In this document: piece by piece, positions 34,325 through 42,907 of the stretch
Numbering within the stretch: position 1 is the first letter of the stretch
Layout: every line of letters begins with the position of its first letter
DNA from: Thermoproteota archaeon
GTDB lineage: Archaea; Korarchaeota; JAOZGF01; JAOZFZ01
Direction: 5' to 3'
NCBI GenBank assembly: GCA_027492035.1
Contig: JAOZFT010000004.1
Location: 349,249 to 413,248, forward strand
Length of the DNA stretch: 64,000 nucleotides
Made by a program: the position numbers and the translations under genes
The notes under the pieces: model-generated
What the model saw: only the letters and a program-made list of their open reading frames with translations
What the model was told of the DNA's origin: nothing
The model's database searches: none

Positions 34325-35950
34325 ATGGGAATGACATCGGAGAAGAAATATTCCTTCTGGCTAGATAAAATAGCTGATGACATAATAACTAAAAGACATG
34401 ACATTACTAGACTTAAAGTTTTACGGGTTGAATGTGGAATAGGAGCTTCAGGAATCCCTCACATAGGAAGTGTAAGCGATGCTTTGAGATCTTATGGTGT
34501 AAAACTGGCTTTGGAGGATAAAGGATACAAGTCTGAGTTGATAGTTTATGCTGATGATAGAGATGGGTTAAGGAAGGTTCCTTCTGGTTTGCCTTCCTCC
34601 CTAAACAAATATTTAGGTTTTCCAGTTACAGACATTCCTGACCCTTTCCATTGCCACGATTCCTTCGGGGAACATATAGAGAGTTTATTCTTGGATGCAC
34701 TGGACAAGTTAGGTATAGAATATATCTTCAAGTCTGGGACAGCTGTTTACAAAAGCGGTTACCTAGATAAATTCATTGAGAAAATTTTGTTAAATGCGGA
34801 AAAAGTGAGAGAAATAGATGTAGCCTTAACAAAAGCTAAAAGAGAGAAAAACTGGGTTTACTACTGGCCTGTTTGTGAAAACTGTGGAAGAATCTATACT
34901 ACATTCGCCTATAAAGTTTTGCCGAAGGAGAAAAAGGTTCTTTACAGATGCACAAATGAATTCAAAGGTGTAAAAGGTTGCGGTTATGAAGGAGAAGCTA
35001 GTTATGTTGAGGGAAATGGTAAATTAGCTTGGAAAAGTGAATTTGCGGCGCGATGGGCTGCTTTCAACATAGTTTTCGAGGCTAGGGGGAAAGATATAGA
35101 GGACTCCTTTATCGTAAATCAAAAGATAGCTGAGGAAATCTTAGGAATAGAGCCTCCAAATTCGATAAGATATGAACTATTCCTTAGCAAATCCGGCCAA
35201 AAAATTTCTAAATCGATAGGTAATGTATTTACTCCACAAGTTTGGTTCAGGTACGGTTCCCCTGAATCTTTAAGGCTCATTATGTTTAAACGCTATCAAG
35301 GAACCAGGAAACTAGGGATTGAAGACATCCCAACTTACATGGATGAATTTGATGAATTAGAAGAACTGTATTTTAACCTTTCACAAATCAAAAATGAAAG
35401 AGAGAAGGTGAGAATAAAAAGACTTTATGAGTACACTAACCTTCTCAAACCTCCCCCTAAACAAAGGGTCCACATTCCCTATTTGACAGGAGTAGAACTA
35501 ATTGCCTCTATACCCAGTGGACTAAGTCAAAAAAATAAATTTAAATTGTTCCTTCAATTAATTTCGTCACAATTCAATATAGAAATTTTTAGGCTTTATT
35601 CTAAAGAAAACCCTGAAATCAAAACTAGGTTCAATTTCTTCTTGAACTGGTATGAAGACCTTGTAAGGAAAGAAGTTCCTCCAAAGAAGTTAAGTGAAAC
35701 CGAAATAAATTTCTTAAAGGACCTGCTTCAAAGAATCAATGAAAGGGTTTCACCAGAAAAGGTTCAAGAGTTAATTTTTGAAATTGCACGTCAATACAGT
35801 TTACAAATTTCTAAAGCTTTTAAGGTTATCTACATAGTTCTAATAGGTCGAAATAGGGGACCTAAAATAAGCACCTACGTTAAAGTTTTAGGAGTTAAGG
35901 ATTTTATTGAAATCCTGAAAAAGAATCTTAAACTTTATGAAGCAGCTTGA
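34325..35950 (+). CDS. lysS: Lysyl-tRNA synthetase, class I
   Basis: 541 residues. This is the archaeal class I enzyme, not the class II form: the HIGH-equivalent is SGIPHIGSVSDALR and the KMSKS-equivalent is KSGQKISKSIGN, with zinc-ligand-like CENCGRIY and CTNEFKGVKGCGYEG between them. It charges tRNA-Lys. It overlaps the convergent S3Ae gene by 16 nt at the 3' ends. ATG 34331 is an alternative start. Confidence 0.95.
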   Translation: MGMTSEKKYSFWLDKIADDIITKRHDITRLKVLRVECGIGASGIPHIGSVSDALRSYGVKLALEDKGYKSELIVYADDRDGLRKVPSGLPSSLNKYLGFPVTDIPDPFHCHDSFGEHIESLFLDALDKLGIEYIFKSGTAVYKSGYLDKFIEKILLNAEKVREIDVALTKAKREKNWVYYWPVCENCGRIYTTFAYKVLPKEKKVLYRCTNEFKGVKGCGYEGEASYVEGNGKLAWKSEFAARWAAFNIVFEARGKDIEDSFIVNQKIAEEILGIEPPNSIRYELFLSKSGQKISKSIGNVFTPQVWFRYGSPESLRLIMFKRYQGTRKLGIEDIPTYMDEFDELEELYFNLSQIKNEREKVRIKRLYEYTNLLKPPPKQRVHIPYLTGVELIASIPSGLSQKNKFKLFLQLISSQFNIEIFRLYSKENPEIKTRFNFFLNWYEDLVRKEVPPKKLSETEINFLKDLLQRINERVSPEKVQELIFEIARQYSLQISKAFKVIYIVLIGRNRGPKISTYVKVLGVKDFIEILKKNLKLYEAA

Positions 35951-36543
35951 GTTTCTTCCTTTCCTAAAACAACTACCTTACGGATCTCAAACCTGTTCAT
36001 CCTTGCTATCTTATCCACTTTCTTTCTTAACTCATTTATAAACGTGTCAGGTTCTTTTATGAAAAGCTGTGAAAAAACATCATTTATTGTTGAGTTTGAA
36101 ACAAACTTTATTAATTCATCCTTCATCAGCATCCTAATAGCGTGTTTAATCGAGTTAATTACTCTCTTCTCTGTAAAAACCACCCCAAACATATGTAAAA
36201 AGTATCCATCTTTCGTTTTTGCCTTTATCTCAGCGTCTATTCTAGAAGTACCTCTCCTGACAAGGCTTTTAAGGTAAGCATTGGTTATGTATTCCTTGCT
36301 GAACTCTGTTTTAGCTTTACTGTCTAAAACATCTGTGATTTTGAAAATTATCTTTATTTGGTCGTGCTGGTAGTCCCCTGTTAATTCAAACAATGAGATC
36401 TCCACTCTTCTCCCTACAAGTTTCTCAGGTTTATCCGCTAAAGTTTCTCCTATTTTCATATTTTTGAAAAGATTTTCAGGTGCGTAAATCTCATACCATT
36501 TCTTCAGTTTCCAAGTGTCAACTTTCCTTCTCCTGCCAGGCAT
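35935..36543 (-). CDS. rps3ae: 30S ribosomal protein S3Ae (S1e)
   Basis: 202 residues. WYEIYAPENLFKNMKIGET, the VEISLFELTGDYQHDQIKI segment and SRIDAEIKAKTKDGYFL are typical. S1e binds near the mRNA exit of the small subunit. Starts immediately at the stop of the small Pcc1-like gene (1-nt overlap) and shares 16 nt with lysS on the other strand. Confidence 0.95.
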   Translation of the reverse strand: MPGRRRKVDTWKLKKWYEIYAPENLFKNMKIGETLADKPEKLVGRRVEISLFELTGDYQHDQIKIIFKITDVLDSKAKTEFSKEYITNAYLKSLVRRGTSRIDAEIKAKTKDGYFLHMFGVVFTEKRVINSIKHAIRMLMKDELIKFVSNSTINDVFSQLFIKEPDTFINELRKKVDKIARMNRFEIRKVVVLGKEETQAAS

Positions 36544-36761
36544 TACTCCACCAACTCCTCCTTCTCTCTTAATGAAGTAAAGAAGTTATTTAAGAAAGTT
36601 ATTGTTTCAGGTTCAATTTTTAGAAAATAAAGGTTTATTTCTGCGAATTCGGAAGTTTCCGAAAAATTTATTTCTATACCTTTAATCTTCTCTATATCAA
36701 CCTTCTTCATCCGCTCTCCGCGTGGTAGAATTAACTTCACCCTTACCTTTCCTTTAACCAA
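36543..36761 (-). CDS. Small conserved-position protein, possibly a second Pcc1-like KEOPS protein
   Basis: 72 residues: two strands, an acidic turn and a C-terminal amphipathic helix ITFLNNFFTSLREKEE. In many archaea the slot between the RecJ-like gene and rps3ae holds a short Pcc1-like protein, and the size and hairpin-hairpin-helix pattern would fit. No clear sequence motif is present, so the assignment is from position. The better Pcc1 candidate is at 25793-26077. Confidence 0.4.
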   Translation of the reverse strand: MVKGKVRVKLILPRGERMKKVDIEKIKGIEINFSETSEFAEINLYFLKIEPETITFLNNFFTSLREKEELVE

Positions 36762-36779
36762 TTCTCTTTCCTCTTTTCC

Positions 36780-38186
36780 TTAAAAATGTTGGAATTGATT
36801 TATTTCCTTCATTAATTCGTTTAAAAAGATACCTATTTTCTCTTTCTTTATTTCTGCTCCTGCTGCTTTCCTGTGACCTCCTCCAAAGCAACTTATCTTT
36901 TTAGTAATTTCTCTCACAACTTTCCCGAGCTCCAATTTTTCTAGTTCAGGTTTAGCCCTAATTGAAACTTTATATGTTTCGTTATTCATTTCAGCTATAC
37001 CTATTACAACTCCCTTATCCTTTAGGGAAGTTAAAAGAATGGATGAAACTGTGCCTATCATTGTATCCTTTATATTAGCTTGAGGTTTAATGACTGCTAT
37101 TCCGTTTCTAGAATCCACTAATTTGCTATTTTTTAATTTGTTTAAGTAACCAGCTAATTCCTTCCTGTATTTAACCATTAACTTGTCTGCTTCCTCTAAT
37201 ACCTCCCTTTTTCTACTTAAACCAAGTAAAACCCCTATCTCAGGCTTGCCTAATCTTCCACATCCATTCAAAATGGTTGAAAACTCCCTTGCATCCTTAA
37301 GTCTCTCTTCTTTCTCCACTAAATTTATGTAGTGGGTAGCTATTATATCTAAAGGTTTTGAAGGAGTTTCTCCTTCAGCAATCCTCCTTATTATCTCTTC
37401 AGTTAATTTTTTCTTTTCTTCAGCAGTTAAGTCCACTAACCTTCTCCAATTACCCTCTTCATCTTTTAATCTGATCCCCAGCTTTTTTAATAAAGCCACA
37501 GCTTCTGTCTCATCTCCGGAAACACCAGGAATATAAGGGTGGAAAGTATATTCTAAAGACTTGTGCAAGGGTCGAGAGTATCTTCCGAATAGATTTAAAT
37601 CCAGCTCTTCTTTTATTTTTCTGGTTTTTTCTCCTTGGCGTACAATTTCCCTGTTTAAACCGATTAAACTGTTTCTTTCTCCCTTATCCTGCCTGTCCCC
37701 TACTGCTCCAACCACTACTAGCCATTCATTACTGTTTTCAGGGGGAAGTAATTCTTTTATTACAAAGTAAGTAACTCCTACTCCACTTATCTCCTTTTCT
37801 CCGTCTATTCCAAAAAAATGAGGATTCACTTGCCTAATTTTTTCACTTTCTTTTTCAGGAAGGTGGTGGTCTAAAACAAAAACTTTTTTCCCCTTAAGTC
37901 TCTCCTCTAATTGACTTATCTGTCCACTTCCTAAATCGGTGAAAATATATGTTTCGTATTTTTCCTTTGTAAGGGCACCTATTACTTCAATGCTTAACTG
38001 CTTCACAATTGAAAGGTGGAAGTCGGCTTTCTTATTAAGTAATGCATGAGATAGTATACAAGCAGATGATAAACCGTCTGAATCTAGATGAGATACACAC
38101 CTTACCATCTTCCCTTCTTCTATTTCCTCCTCTATCTCCTTTCTTACATCCCTAGAAAGAACTATGAAGTTTTTTCTATCGCTCAA
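36780..38186 (-). CDS. RecJ-like DHH/DHHA1 phosphoesterase
   Basis: 468 residues. DHH-family motifs in order: motif I SHLDSDGLSSA, motif II DLGSGQ, motif III LDHHLPE, motif IV GDRQDKG-containing region, and a C-terminal DHHA1 module with SCFGGGHRKAAGAEI. Archaeal members of this family act as single-strand nucleases or GINS-bound (GAN-type) replication partners; which applies cannot be told from sequence. Overlaps the S15 stop by 4 nt. Confidence 0.88.
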   Translation of the reverse strand: MSDRKNFIVLSRDVRKEIEEEIEEGKMVRCVSHLDSDGLSSACILSHALLNKKADFHLSIVKQLSIEVIGALTKEKYETYIFTDLGSGQISQLEERLKGKKVFVLDHHLPEKESEKIRQVNPHFFGIDGEKEISGVGVTYFVIKELLPPENSNEWLVVVGAVGDRQDKGERNSLIGLNREIVRQGEKTRKIKEELDLNLFGRYSRPLHKSLEYTFHPYIPGVSGDETEAVALLKKLGIRLKDEEGNWRRLVDLTAEEKKKLTEEIIRRIAEGETPSKPLDIIATHYINLVEKEERLKDAREFSTILNGCGRLGKPEIGVLLGLSRKREVLEEADKLMVKYRKELAGYLNKLKNSKLVDSRNGIAVIKPQANIKDTMIGTVSSILLTSLKDKGVVIGIAEMNNETYKVSIRAKPELEKLELGKVVREITKKISCFGGGHRKAAGAEIKKEKIGIFLNELMKEINQFQHF

Positions 38187-38653
38187 ATACGTGACACCAT
38201 GACTGAAGCCTGCTCTCGGCTGTATCTCCAGTTAGCAGGTAGCACTCCTCTTCTTTTATAGTACTTGGCAAGTCTCTGTATTTTTGACTCTACAAGTTGA
38301 AGTCCCCTTTTGTTATGTAAGTCTTTCCTGTGCTTTTTTAAGTGGTCGTTTAAATGTACAGCTTTCTTTAATAGATTCATTAAGTCCTCCGGGATTTGAG
38401 GTGCTAAATTTTTCTCTTCCAGCACCTTTTTCAATTTCTTTCCATAAATAGCTCTAACTAAAGGCACACCATACTTGTCCCTAAGTATCAAGCCTATCTT
38501 GCTTGGGGGAGTGCCTTTTTTAGCAAGTTCTGTTATGATTTGGTCAATTTCCTCCTTTATGCCAGGTCTATCTTTTAACCATTTAGGTAAAGCAATATTT
38601 ACTGGTCTTGTTGAATGAGATTTACCCTTCCTTCTTATATGCATCCTAGCCAT
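38183..38653 (-). CDS. rps15: 30S ribosomal protein S15
   Basis: 156 residues. MARMHIRRKGKSHSTRP is the archaeal/eukaryotic N-terminal extension; the S15 core has HLKKHRKDLHNKRGLQLVESK and LAKYYKRRGVLPANWRY. It binds the central domain of 16S rRNA. The rps15, RecJ-like, small ORF, rps3ae order is widely conserved. Confidence 0.96.
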   Translation of the reverse strand: MARMHIRRKGKSHSTRPVNIALPKWLKDRPGIKEEIDQIITELAKKGTPPSKIGLILRDKYGVPLVRAIYGKKLKKVLEEKNLAPQIPEDLMNLLKKAVHLNDHLKKHRKDLHNKRGLQLVESKIQRLAKYYKRRGVLPANWRYSREQASVMVSRI

Positions 38654-38716
38654 TTCTAATTTACCTCCTTGTCCCTCCGTTTAAACCTAACTTTAAGGGT
38701 GAAAAACGGAATTTTT

Positions 38717-39316
38717 TTAACTTCCCCTCTTCAGGTTTCTTTCTTCTCTTAACCATTCAGCAAGTTTCCTTGCAGCTCTTCCTCGGTGGGAAAAAATATT
38801 CTTTTCATGTGTTGTCATTTCTCCATATGTTTTATCGGATTTTAAGGGTTTAAAAATGGGGTCGTAACCCCATCCTTTCCCTCTTATTTTAGTTGTTATT
38901 TCACCCTCCACTACCCCTTTAAAAAGCTTTATTTTAATTTGTTGATCCCAGTACCCGATCACGGTAACGAATTTACTTCTCCTATTCTCTTTATTTTTTA
39001 ACAACTTAAGTATTCCTTTTAAACCTATCTTCTGGAATACAAAGGATGCATATGGGCCTGGGAAACCATTTAAACCTTCTATAAATAAACCTGTATCTTC
39101 TAGAAACCCAGGTTCCGGATGTTTCATCCTTGCTACTGCTACACAGTATTCAACTATCTCTTCCAATTTTTCACTTTGAATTTCTTTTGGTTTTTCATTT
39201 ATTTTGATAAGTTCTATACCGTAAGGAGCTAATACTTGCTTTATTTCAATAAATTTCCCGTAGTTACTGGTGAAAAAATTTATTTTGTACGTTTTTGATA
39301 TCTTCCCCGCCTCCAT
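38717..39316 (-). CDS. rdgB: XTP/dITP pyrophosphatase (RdgB/HAM1)
   Basis: 199 residues. Substrate motif FFTSNYGKFIEIKQVL, the acidic catalytic FLEDTGLFIEGLNGFPGPYAS, GYDPIFKP and the late FSHRGRAARKL are all family-diagnostic. It hydrolyses ITP, dITP and XTP to monophosphates, cleaning the nucleotide pool. Its start lies 37 nt inside the 3' end of the kae1-bud32 gene, so the two are translationally linked. Confidence 0.92.
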   Translation of the reverse strand: MEAGKISKTYKINFFTSNYGKFIEIKQVLAPYGIELIKINEKPKEIQSEKLEEIVEYCVAVARMKHPEPGFLEDTGLFIEGLNGFPGPYASFVFQKIGLKGILKLLKNKENRRSKFVTVIGYWDQQIKIKLFKGVVEGEITTKIRGKGWGYDPIFKPLKSDKTYGEMTTHEKNIFSHRGRAARKLAEWLREERNLKRGS

Positions 39317-40923
39317 ATTTTCTCCATTCCAAAAATGACTTTATCACCTTTTTTAAAACTCTTTTTATAACTTCCCATTATCTCTTTAAATGTTTCTTCA
39401 GAAATTTTCCAGTGGTTATTTTCCAAAGATTTCTTTAAAACAAAGAGGTCGGTTGAGAAATCCTCAATGTTGTTTGAGTGTTTACCTAAACCGAAATCTA
39501 TCATAAAAATCGTTCCATTTTGCAAGATTACATTAGATGTAGTTAAATCACCATGAATTAACCCTTTACTGTGAAGTTTAGCAACGTATTCCCCTAATTT
39601 TTTTGAAACTTTAGCTCTGGCTGTCCTATTTAACTGTTCTAAAACTTTACTTAGGGGAGGTCCCTCCAGATACTCCATTGTTAAAGTGCATCTCCTCAAA
39701 TCTACGTCGTAAATGGTTGGTGTATGTATACCTAGAAGTTTGGCCTTATGGAGCAGAATGGCTTCTTCACGTGTCCTTGCTTTTCTCAGTTTCGCATCTA
39801 ATGCTGAGTCTCTGTAATCTTTCTTCAACCTAACCTTCTTTATTGCTTCTAAACCGAGCCATTTAGTCCGGTAAATAACCGCTTCTGCACCTACATCTAT
39901 TATTTCTCCCTTTTTCTTTTTAAGCTGTGTTTCTCTTTCATTGCTCCACTTTATTTCCACCTGATCTACTCTCCATTTTTGTTTTATTCTGCTTTTATCT
40001 AAGGTTATCCCCCCAGAAAATAAATATTTTAGTATTCCTGTCCAAGCTATCATGGCGCCGTTGTCGACGCAATACTCTCTTTTCGGGACAAAGAAGCTGA
40101 TTTCCCGTGCTTCACACATTTCTTTCAACATTTTCTGTAACCTTCTTGCTGAAGCTACTCCTCCGGTTAAGAGAAGTTCCTCCTTTTTTGTGTATGCTAA
40201 TGCTCTTTCAGAAGCTTCTGTAACCATTGCGAAGCAGTTATGTTCGAAAGAGAAACATACATCGTGAACTTTTTCGCCATTCTTTATTTTTCTCTCAGCT
40301 TCTGTTAATAAACCGCTAAAGCTGAAATCCATCCCTTTTACAACATAAGGAAGATCAATCCATTTTCCTTTTTCTGCTAATTCATCTATCTTTGGCCCTG
40401 CTGGAAATTCTAGTCCTAAAATCCTGCCTAAACTGTCTATGGCATTCCCTAAAGCCACATCCAAAGTTTCACCAAAAACTTTGTATTTCCTTTCACTACA
40501 AGCTATTATTTGAGTGTTCCCTCCCGACACATAAACTATTAAAGGGTCTACGGCTCCAGTAGTTAACTTACCTATCTCTATGTGCGCTACTGCATGATTA
40601 ACTCCAACTAGCGGCTTCTTTAGATTAGAGGCTAATGTCCTAGCAGCTATTGCCCCTATTCTTAAGCAGGGAGGAAGTCCTGGTCCCTGTGAAAATGCTA
40701 TTAGGTCAATATCTTCAATTCCTTTCTTACTTACTTGCAAAGCTTTTTGCAGTAAAATTTTTAAATTTAACAAATGATTTTCAGCAGCTTTCCTGGGATG
40801 GATCCCCTCTCCCCTATAAGAAGTTTTCACATTTGCAAGTATTTTTCCTTGGGAGGACACTACCCCTATCCCTAGAGTGTGGGCAGTTGACTCTATACCT
40901 AGACAAGTTATTTCAGGTTTCAT
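39280..40923 (-). CDS. kae1-bud32: Fused tRNA t6A synthase Kae1 and kinase Bud32
   Basis: 547 residues. Kae1 (about 1-330) shows GIESTAHTLGIGVV, the metal-binding HAVAHIEIGKL (both His and the Glu) and YVSGGNTQII with FPAGPKIDELA. Bud32 (about 340-547) is a small kinase/ATPase with GAEAVIYRTKWLGLEAIKK, the catalytic HGDLTTSN and DFGLG. Together they transfer the threonylcarbamoyl group from TC-AMP to A37 of ANN-decoding tRNAs in KEOPS. The two are separate genes in Sulfolobus and fused in several other archaea. Starts 4 nt inside the sua5 stop. Confidence 0.95.
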   Translation of the reverse strand: MKPEITCLGIESTAHTLGIGVVSSQGKILANVKTSYRGEGIHPRKAAENHLLNLKILLQKALQVSKKGIEDIDLIAFSQGPGLPPCLRIGAIAARTLASNLKKPLVGVNHAVAHIEIGKLTTGAVDPLIVYVSGGNTQIIACSERKYKVFGETLDVALGNAIDSLGRILGLEFPAGPKIDELAEKGKWIDLPYVVKGMDFSFSGLLTEAERKIKNGEKVHDVCFSFEHNCFAMVTEASERALAYTKKEELLLTGGVASARRLQKMLKEMCEAREISFFVPKREYCVDNGAMIAWTGILKYLFSGGITLDKSRIKQKWRVDQVEIKWSNERETQLKKKKGEIIDVGAEAVIYRTKWLGLEAIKKVRLKKDYRDSALDAKLRKARTREEAILLHKAKLLGIHTPTIYDVDLRRCTLTMEYLEGPPLSKVLEQLNRTARAKVSKKLGEYVAKLHSKGLIHGDLTTSNVILQNGTIFMIDFGLGKHSNNIEDFSTDLFVLKKSLENNHWKISEETFKEIMGSYKKSFKKGDKVIFGMEKIWRRGRYQKRTK

Positions 40924-41567
40924 TCTGCATCCTCTTTGTTTAAAACCTTAAGAATATCCTCCTTCTTTATTATCCCCTCTCGAATAACTTTTATCTCTCC
41001 CTTTGTTAAATCTACCACTGTAGATGGTTTCTTAATTTTTGTTTCGCCTCCATCAAGGATTAAACTTACCTCCCCCTTCAACATTTTAAATGCTGAATAC
41101 GCGTCAGTGGGTGGAGGTTGTCCTGTGATGTTTGCACTTGTAATAATTAAGGGGGTTTTGGTCTTCTTTATTAAAAACAATGGAATCCAGTGATTAGGCA
41201 CCCTCAAAGCGATGTTTGAAGGGTTCACGACATCTGGCACATTTTTCTTTTTCTTTACAATTATTGTGAGGGGACCTGGTTGAAACCTTCTGAAGAGGGT
41301 TTTTGCGGTTTCAGTTAAGTAAGAATACTTTTCAGCCATTTCCATGTTCAAAACTCCTATTGGCAACCATTTATTCCTTGGTCTTTTCTTTACTTCATAT
41401 ATTTTCTCTACAGCTTCCTCATTTATGGCGTTTACACCTAAGCCGTACACTGTATCCGTAGGGAAAACTATTGGTTCCCCTTTTTTCAATAATTTAACAG
41501 CGTAATTTAATATCTTTTCATCCCTGCTTCCTACCCAGGCAACTATGGTGTCAATCCCCTTTTCCAT
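40920..41567 (-). CDS. sua5: Threonylcarbamoyl-AMP synthase (Sua5/YrdC)
   Basis: 215 residues, YrdC domain only: GEPIVFPTDTVYGLGVNA, EKIYEVKKRPRNKWLP (Lys and Arg of the KxR motif), FQPGPLTIIVKKK, and TPLIITSANITGQPPPT. It makes threonylcarbamoyl-AMP from Thr, bicarbonate and ATP, the substrate for the following Kae1-Bud32 enzyme. Gene overlap and order make a compact t6A operon. The C-terminal Sua5 domain is absent. Confidence 0.93.
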   Translation of the reverse strand: MEKGIDTIVAWVGSRDEKILNYAVKLLKKGEPIVFPTDTVYGLGVNAINEEAVEKIYEVKKRPRNKWLPIGVLNMEMAEKYSYLTETAKTLFRRFQPGPLTIIVKKKKNVPDVVNPSNIALRVPNHWIPLFLIKKTKTPLIITSANITGQPPPTDAYSAFKMLKGEVSLILDGGETKIKKPSTVVDLTKGEIKVIREGIIKKEDILKVLNKEDAE

Positions 41568-41595
41568 TCTTTTCTCCCTTTTATGTAAAGAAGGA

Positions 41596-41605
41596 AAATA
41601 TATAA
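41596..41605 (-). promoter_or_regulatory. TATA-like element of the sua5-kae1-bud32 operon
   Basis: On the minus strand GTTATATATTTT lies about 30 nt upstream of the sua5 start at 41567, suggesting a nearly leaderless transcript. Confidence 0.45.
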
Positions 41606-41640
41606 CCTTTCTTTGCTTTGGAGAAATACAAAGGAAAAAG

Positions 41641-41650
41641 TTTAAATAAT
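41641..41650 (+). promoter_or_regulatory. TATA-like element for rps27ae
   Basis: TTTAAATAAT on the plus strand, preceded by purine-rich GGAAAAAG, lies about 70 nt before the rps27ae ATG; ACATATAAGG at 41692-41701 is a closer alternative. Confidence 0.35.
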
Positions 41651-41717
41651 TTATTTCGTAAAGAAAGAGAAGTTATGGCAATGATTCTCTTACATATAAG
41701 GAGAAAGGGGTTTCTTA

Positions 41718-41879
41718 ATGGGTAAACATGAAAGTAAGGCATGGAAATTTTATAAAATTAAAAATGGTGAAATAGTGAGAAGGAAACCGAAATGTCCCAG
41801 GTGTGGTTCCTTTATGGCTGAACATAAAAACCGTAGGCACTGTGGAAAATGCGGCTATACAGAATTCACTGTTTCTTAG
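41718..41879 (+). CDS. rps27ae: 30S ribosomal protein S27Ae (53 aa)
   Basis: The translation reads GKHESKAWKFYKI, then RRKPKCPRCGSFMAEHKNRR and HCGKCGYTEF, the C4 zinc finger of S27Ae with all four cysteines. ATG 41718 follows AAGGGG. It sits on the plus strand, convergent with rps24e and overlapping it by 14 nt; in many archaea the two are co-directional neighbours upstream of kae1. Confidence 0.95.
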   Translation: MGKHESKAWKFYKIKNGEIVRRKPKCPRCGSFMAEHKNRRHCGKCGYTEFTVS

Positions 41880-42159
41880 GAGGAGCCTCGTTTCTTTTAA
41901 TTATATGCTTCTTCTCTATCTTTAATGCATCCTCTGCGGAGTTATATACATGGGCTAACGCTTTTGTTTCATGTTTGCCATATTCTGTTCTCATTTTCAC
42001 AATGTATACTTGCTTAATGTCTTTTTTCAATGTTTCAGAAAGCTTAACTCTAGTTTCTTGTCTCTTTGGAGTACCTCCTCCGGGGTGGTAGATAGTCACA
42101 TAAATTGTTTCTCTCTTCAGCAAAGGCTCCTCTTTCCTATCCTTTATTTCTAGTTTCAA
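41866..42159 (-). CDS. rps24e: 30S ribosomal protein S24e
   Basis: 97 residues. KDRKEEPLLKRETIYVTIYH and KKDIKQVYIVKMRTEYGKHET, then AHVYNSAEDALKIEKKHIIKR are the conserved S24e landmarks. It follows spt4 by 7 nt. Its 3' end overlaps the opposite-strand rps27ae gene. Confidence 0.95.
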   Translation of the reverse strand: MKLEIKDRKEEPLLKRETIYVTIYHPGGGTPKRQETRVKLSETLKKDIKQVYIVKMRTEYGKHETKALAHVYNSAEDALKIEKKHIIKRNEAPPKKQ

Positions 42160-42166
42160 ACTGGTT

Positions 42167-42361
42167 TCACCTCACATGGATAGCGTAACACCCTGGAAAT
42201 TTAATGTTTAACTGTTTAGCAGTTTCAGAATCTTCGATAGAAATCACAGCTATAATTCCACTCCAGTTGTCAGTTAAGTCTGTCTTTCCACAATTAGGGC
42301 ACCTATTGCCATTTATTAATGCATGGCAAGTACGGCAGGCTTTATATCTTGGCATTTTCAC
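42167..42361 (-). CDS. spt4: Transcription elongation factor Spt4 (RpoE'')
   Basis: 64 residues, a zinc protein: CRTCHALI and CPNCGKTD supply four cysteines, followed by the NWSGIIAVISIEDSETAKQL segment that pairs with Spt5's NGN domain. Its start overlaps the end of the rpoE' gene by 20 nt. The Spt5 partner is at 13716-14177. Confidence 0.95.
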   Translation of the reverse strand: MKMPRYKACRTCHALINGNRCPNCGKTDLTDNWSGIIAVISIEDSETAKQLNIKFPGCYAIHVR

Positions 42362-42905
42362 TCTCCTCTTTCAACCAGTCAAGTTTACCTAAACCAGGTT
42401 GTCTCATTGTTAAGGCAACTTTTTGTTTGCTTAAGGTCATTAAACCTTTCAATTTACCCACTGAAACAACTCTTACTCTCACGTTGTCTCCCATTTCAAC
42501 TATTCTTCCTTTCTCTCTACCTATTAATGCTCCTCTGACTTTATCATAGTCCACATAATCGTCCATTACCTGGCTTACATGTATTAACCCTTCTAAGGGC
42601 CCTACTCTCACGAAGACACCGAACTGCGTCACTTCAGTTACTTTACCATTTATTACTTCCTGAACCTCCGGTATAAAGCTTAGGATCCTAAATTTAACAG
42701 GATGTATTGTTGAAGGGTTTCTTTTAACTATTTTGCCAAGTCCTACTTCCTCTATGCTAATTACGGCTATTACGTAACCTAACTTGTCATCAATCGAGTC
42801 TTCATAGATGGATTTCAAAACTTCTAAAGCTGCTTTTTCCAGTTTCATGCCGAAAAATTTAGGAGGTATTTCCACATAATCTTTTATGGTAAAAAGCTTA
42901 AACAA
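42342..42905 (-). CDS. rpoE1: RNA polymerase subunit E' (Rpb7)
   Basis: 187 residues. The N-terminal RNP-like half (MFKLFTIKDYVEIPPKFFG) and the C-terminal S1 domain (VNGKVTEVTQFGVFVRVGPLEGLIHVSQ, e.g. FGVFVRVGPLEGLIHVSQ) are typical. With subunit F it forms the stalk of the polymerase, aiding open-complex formation and RNA contact. Confidence 0.95.
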   Translation of the reverse strand: MFKLFTIKDYVEIPPKFFGMKLEKAALEVLKSIYEDSIDDKLGYVIAVISIEEVGLGKIVKRNPSTIHPVKFRILSFIPEVQEVINGKVTEVTQFGVFVRVGPLEGLIHVSQVMDDYVDYDKVRGALIGREKGRIVEMGDNVRVRVVSVGKLKGLMTLSKQKVALTMRQPGLGKLDWLKEESENAKI

Positions 42906-42907
42906 AC

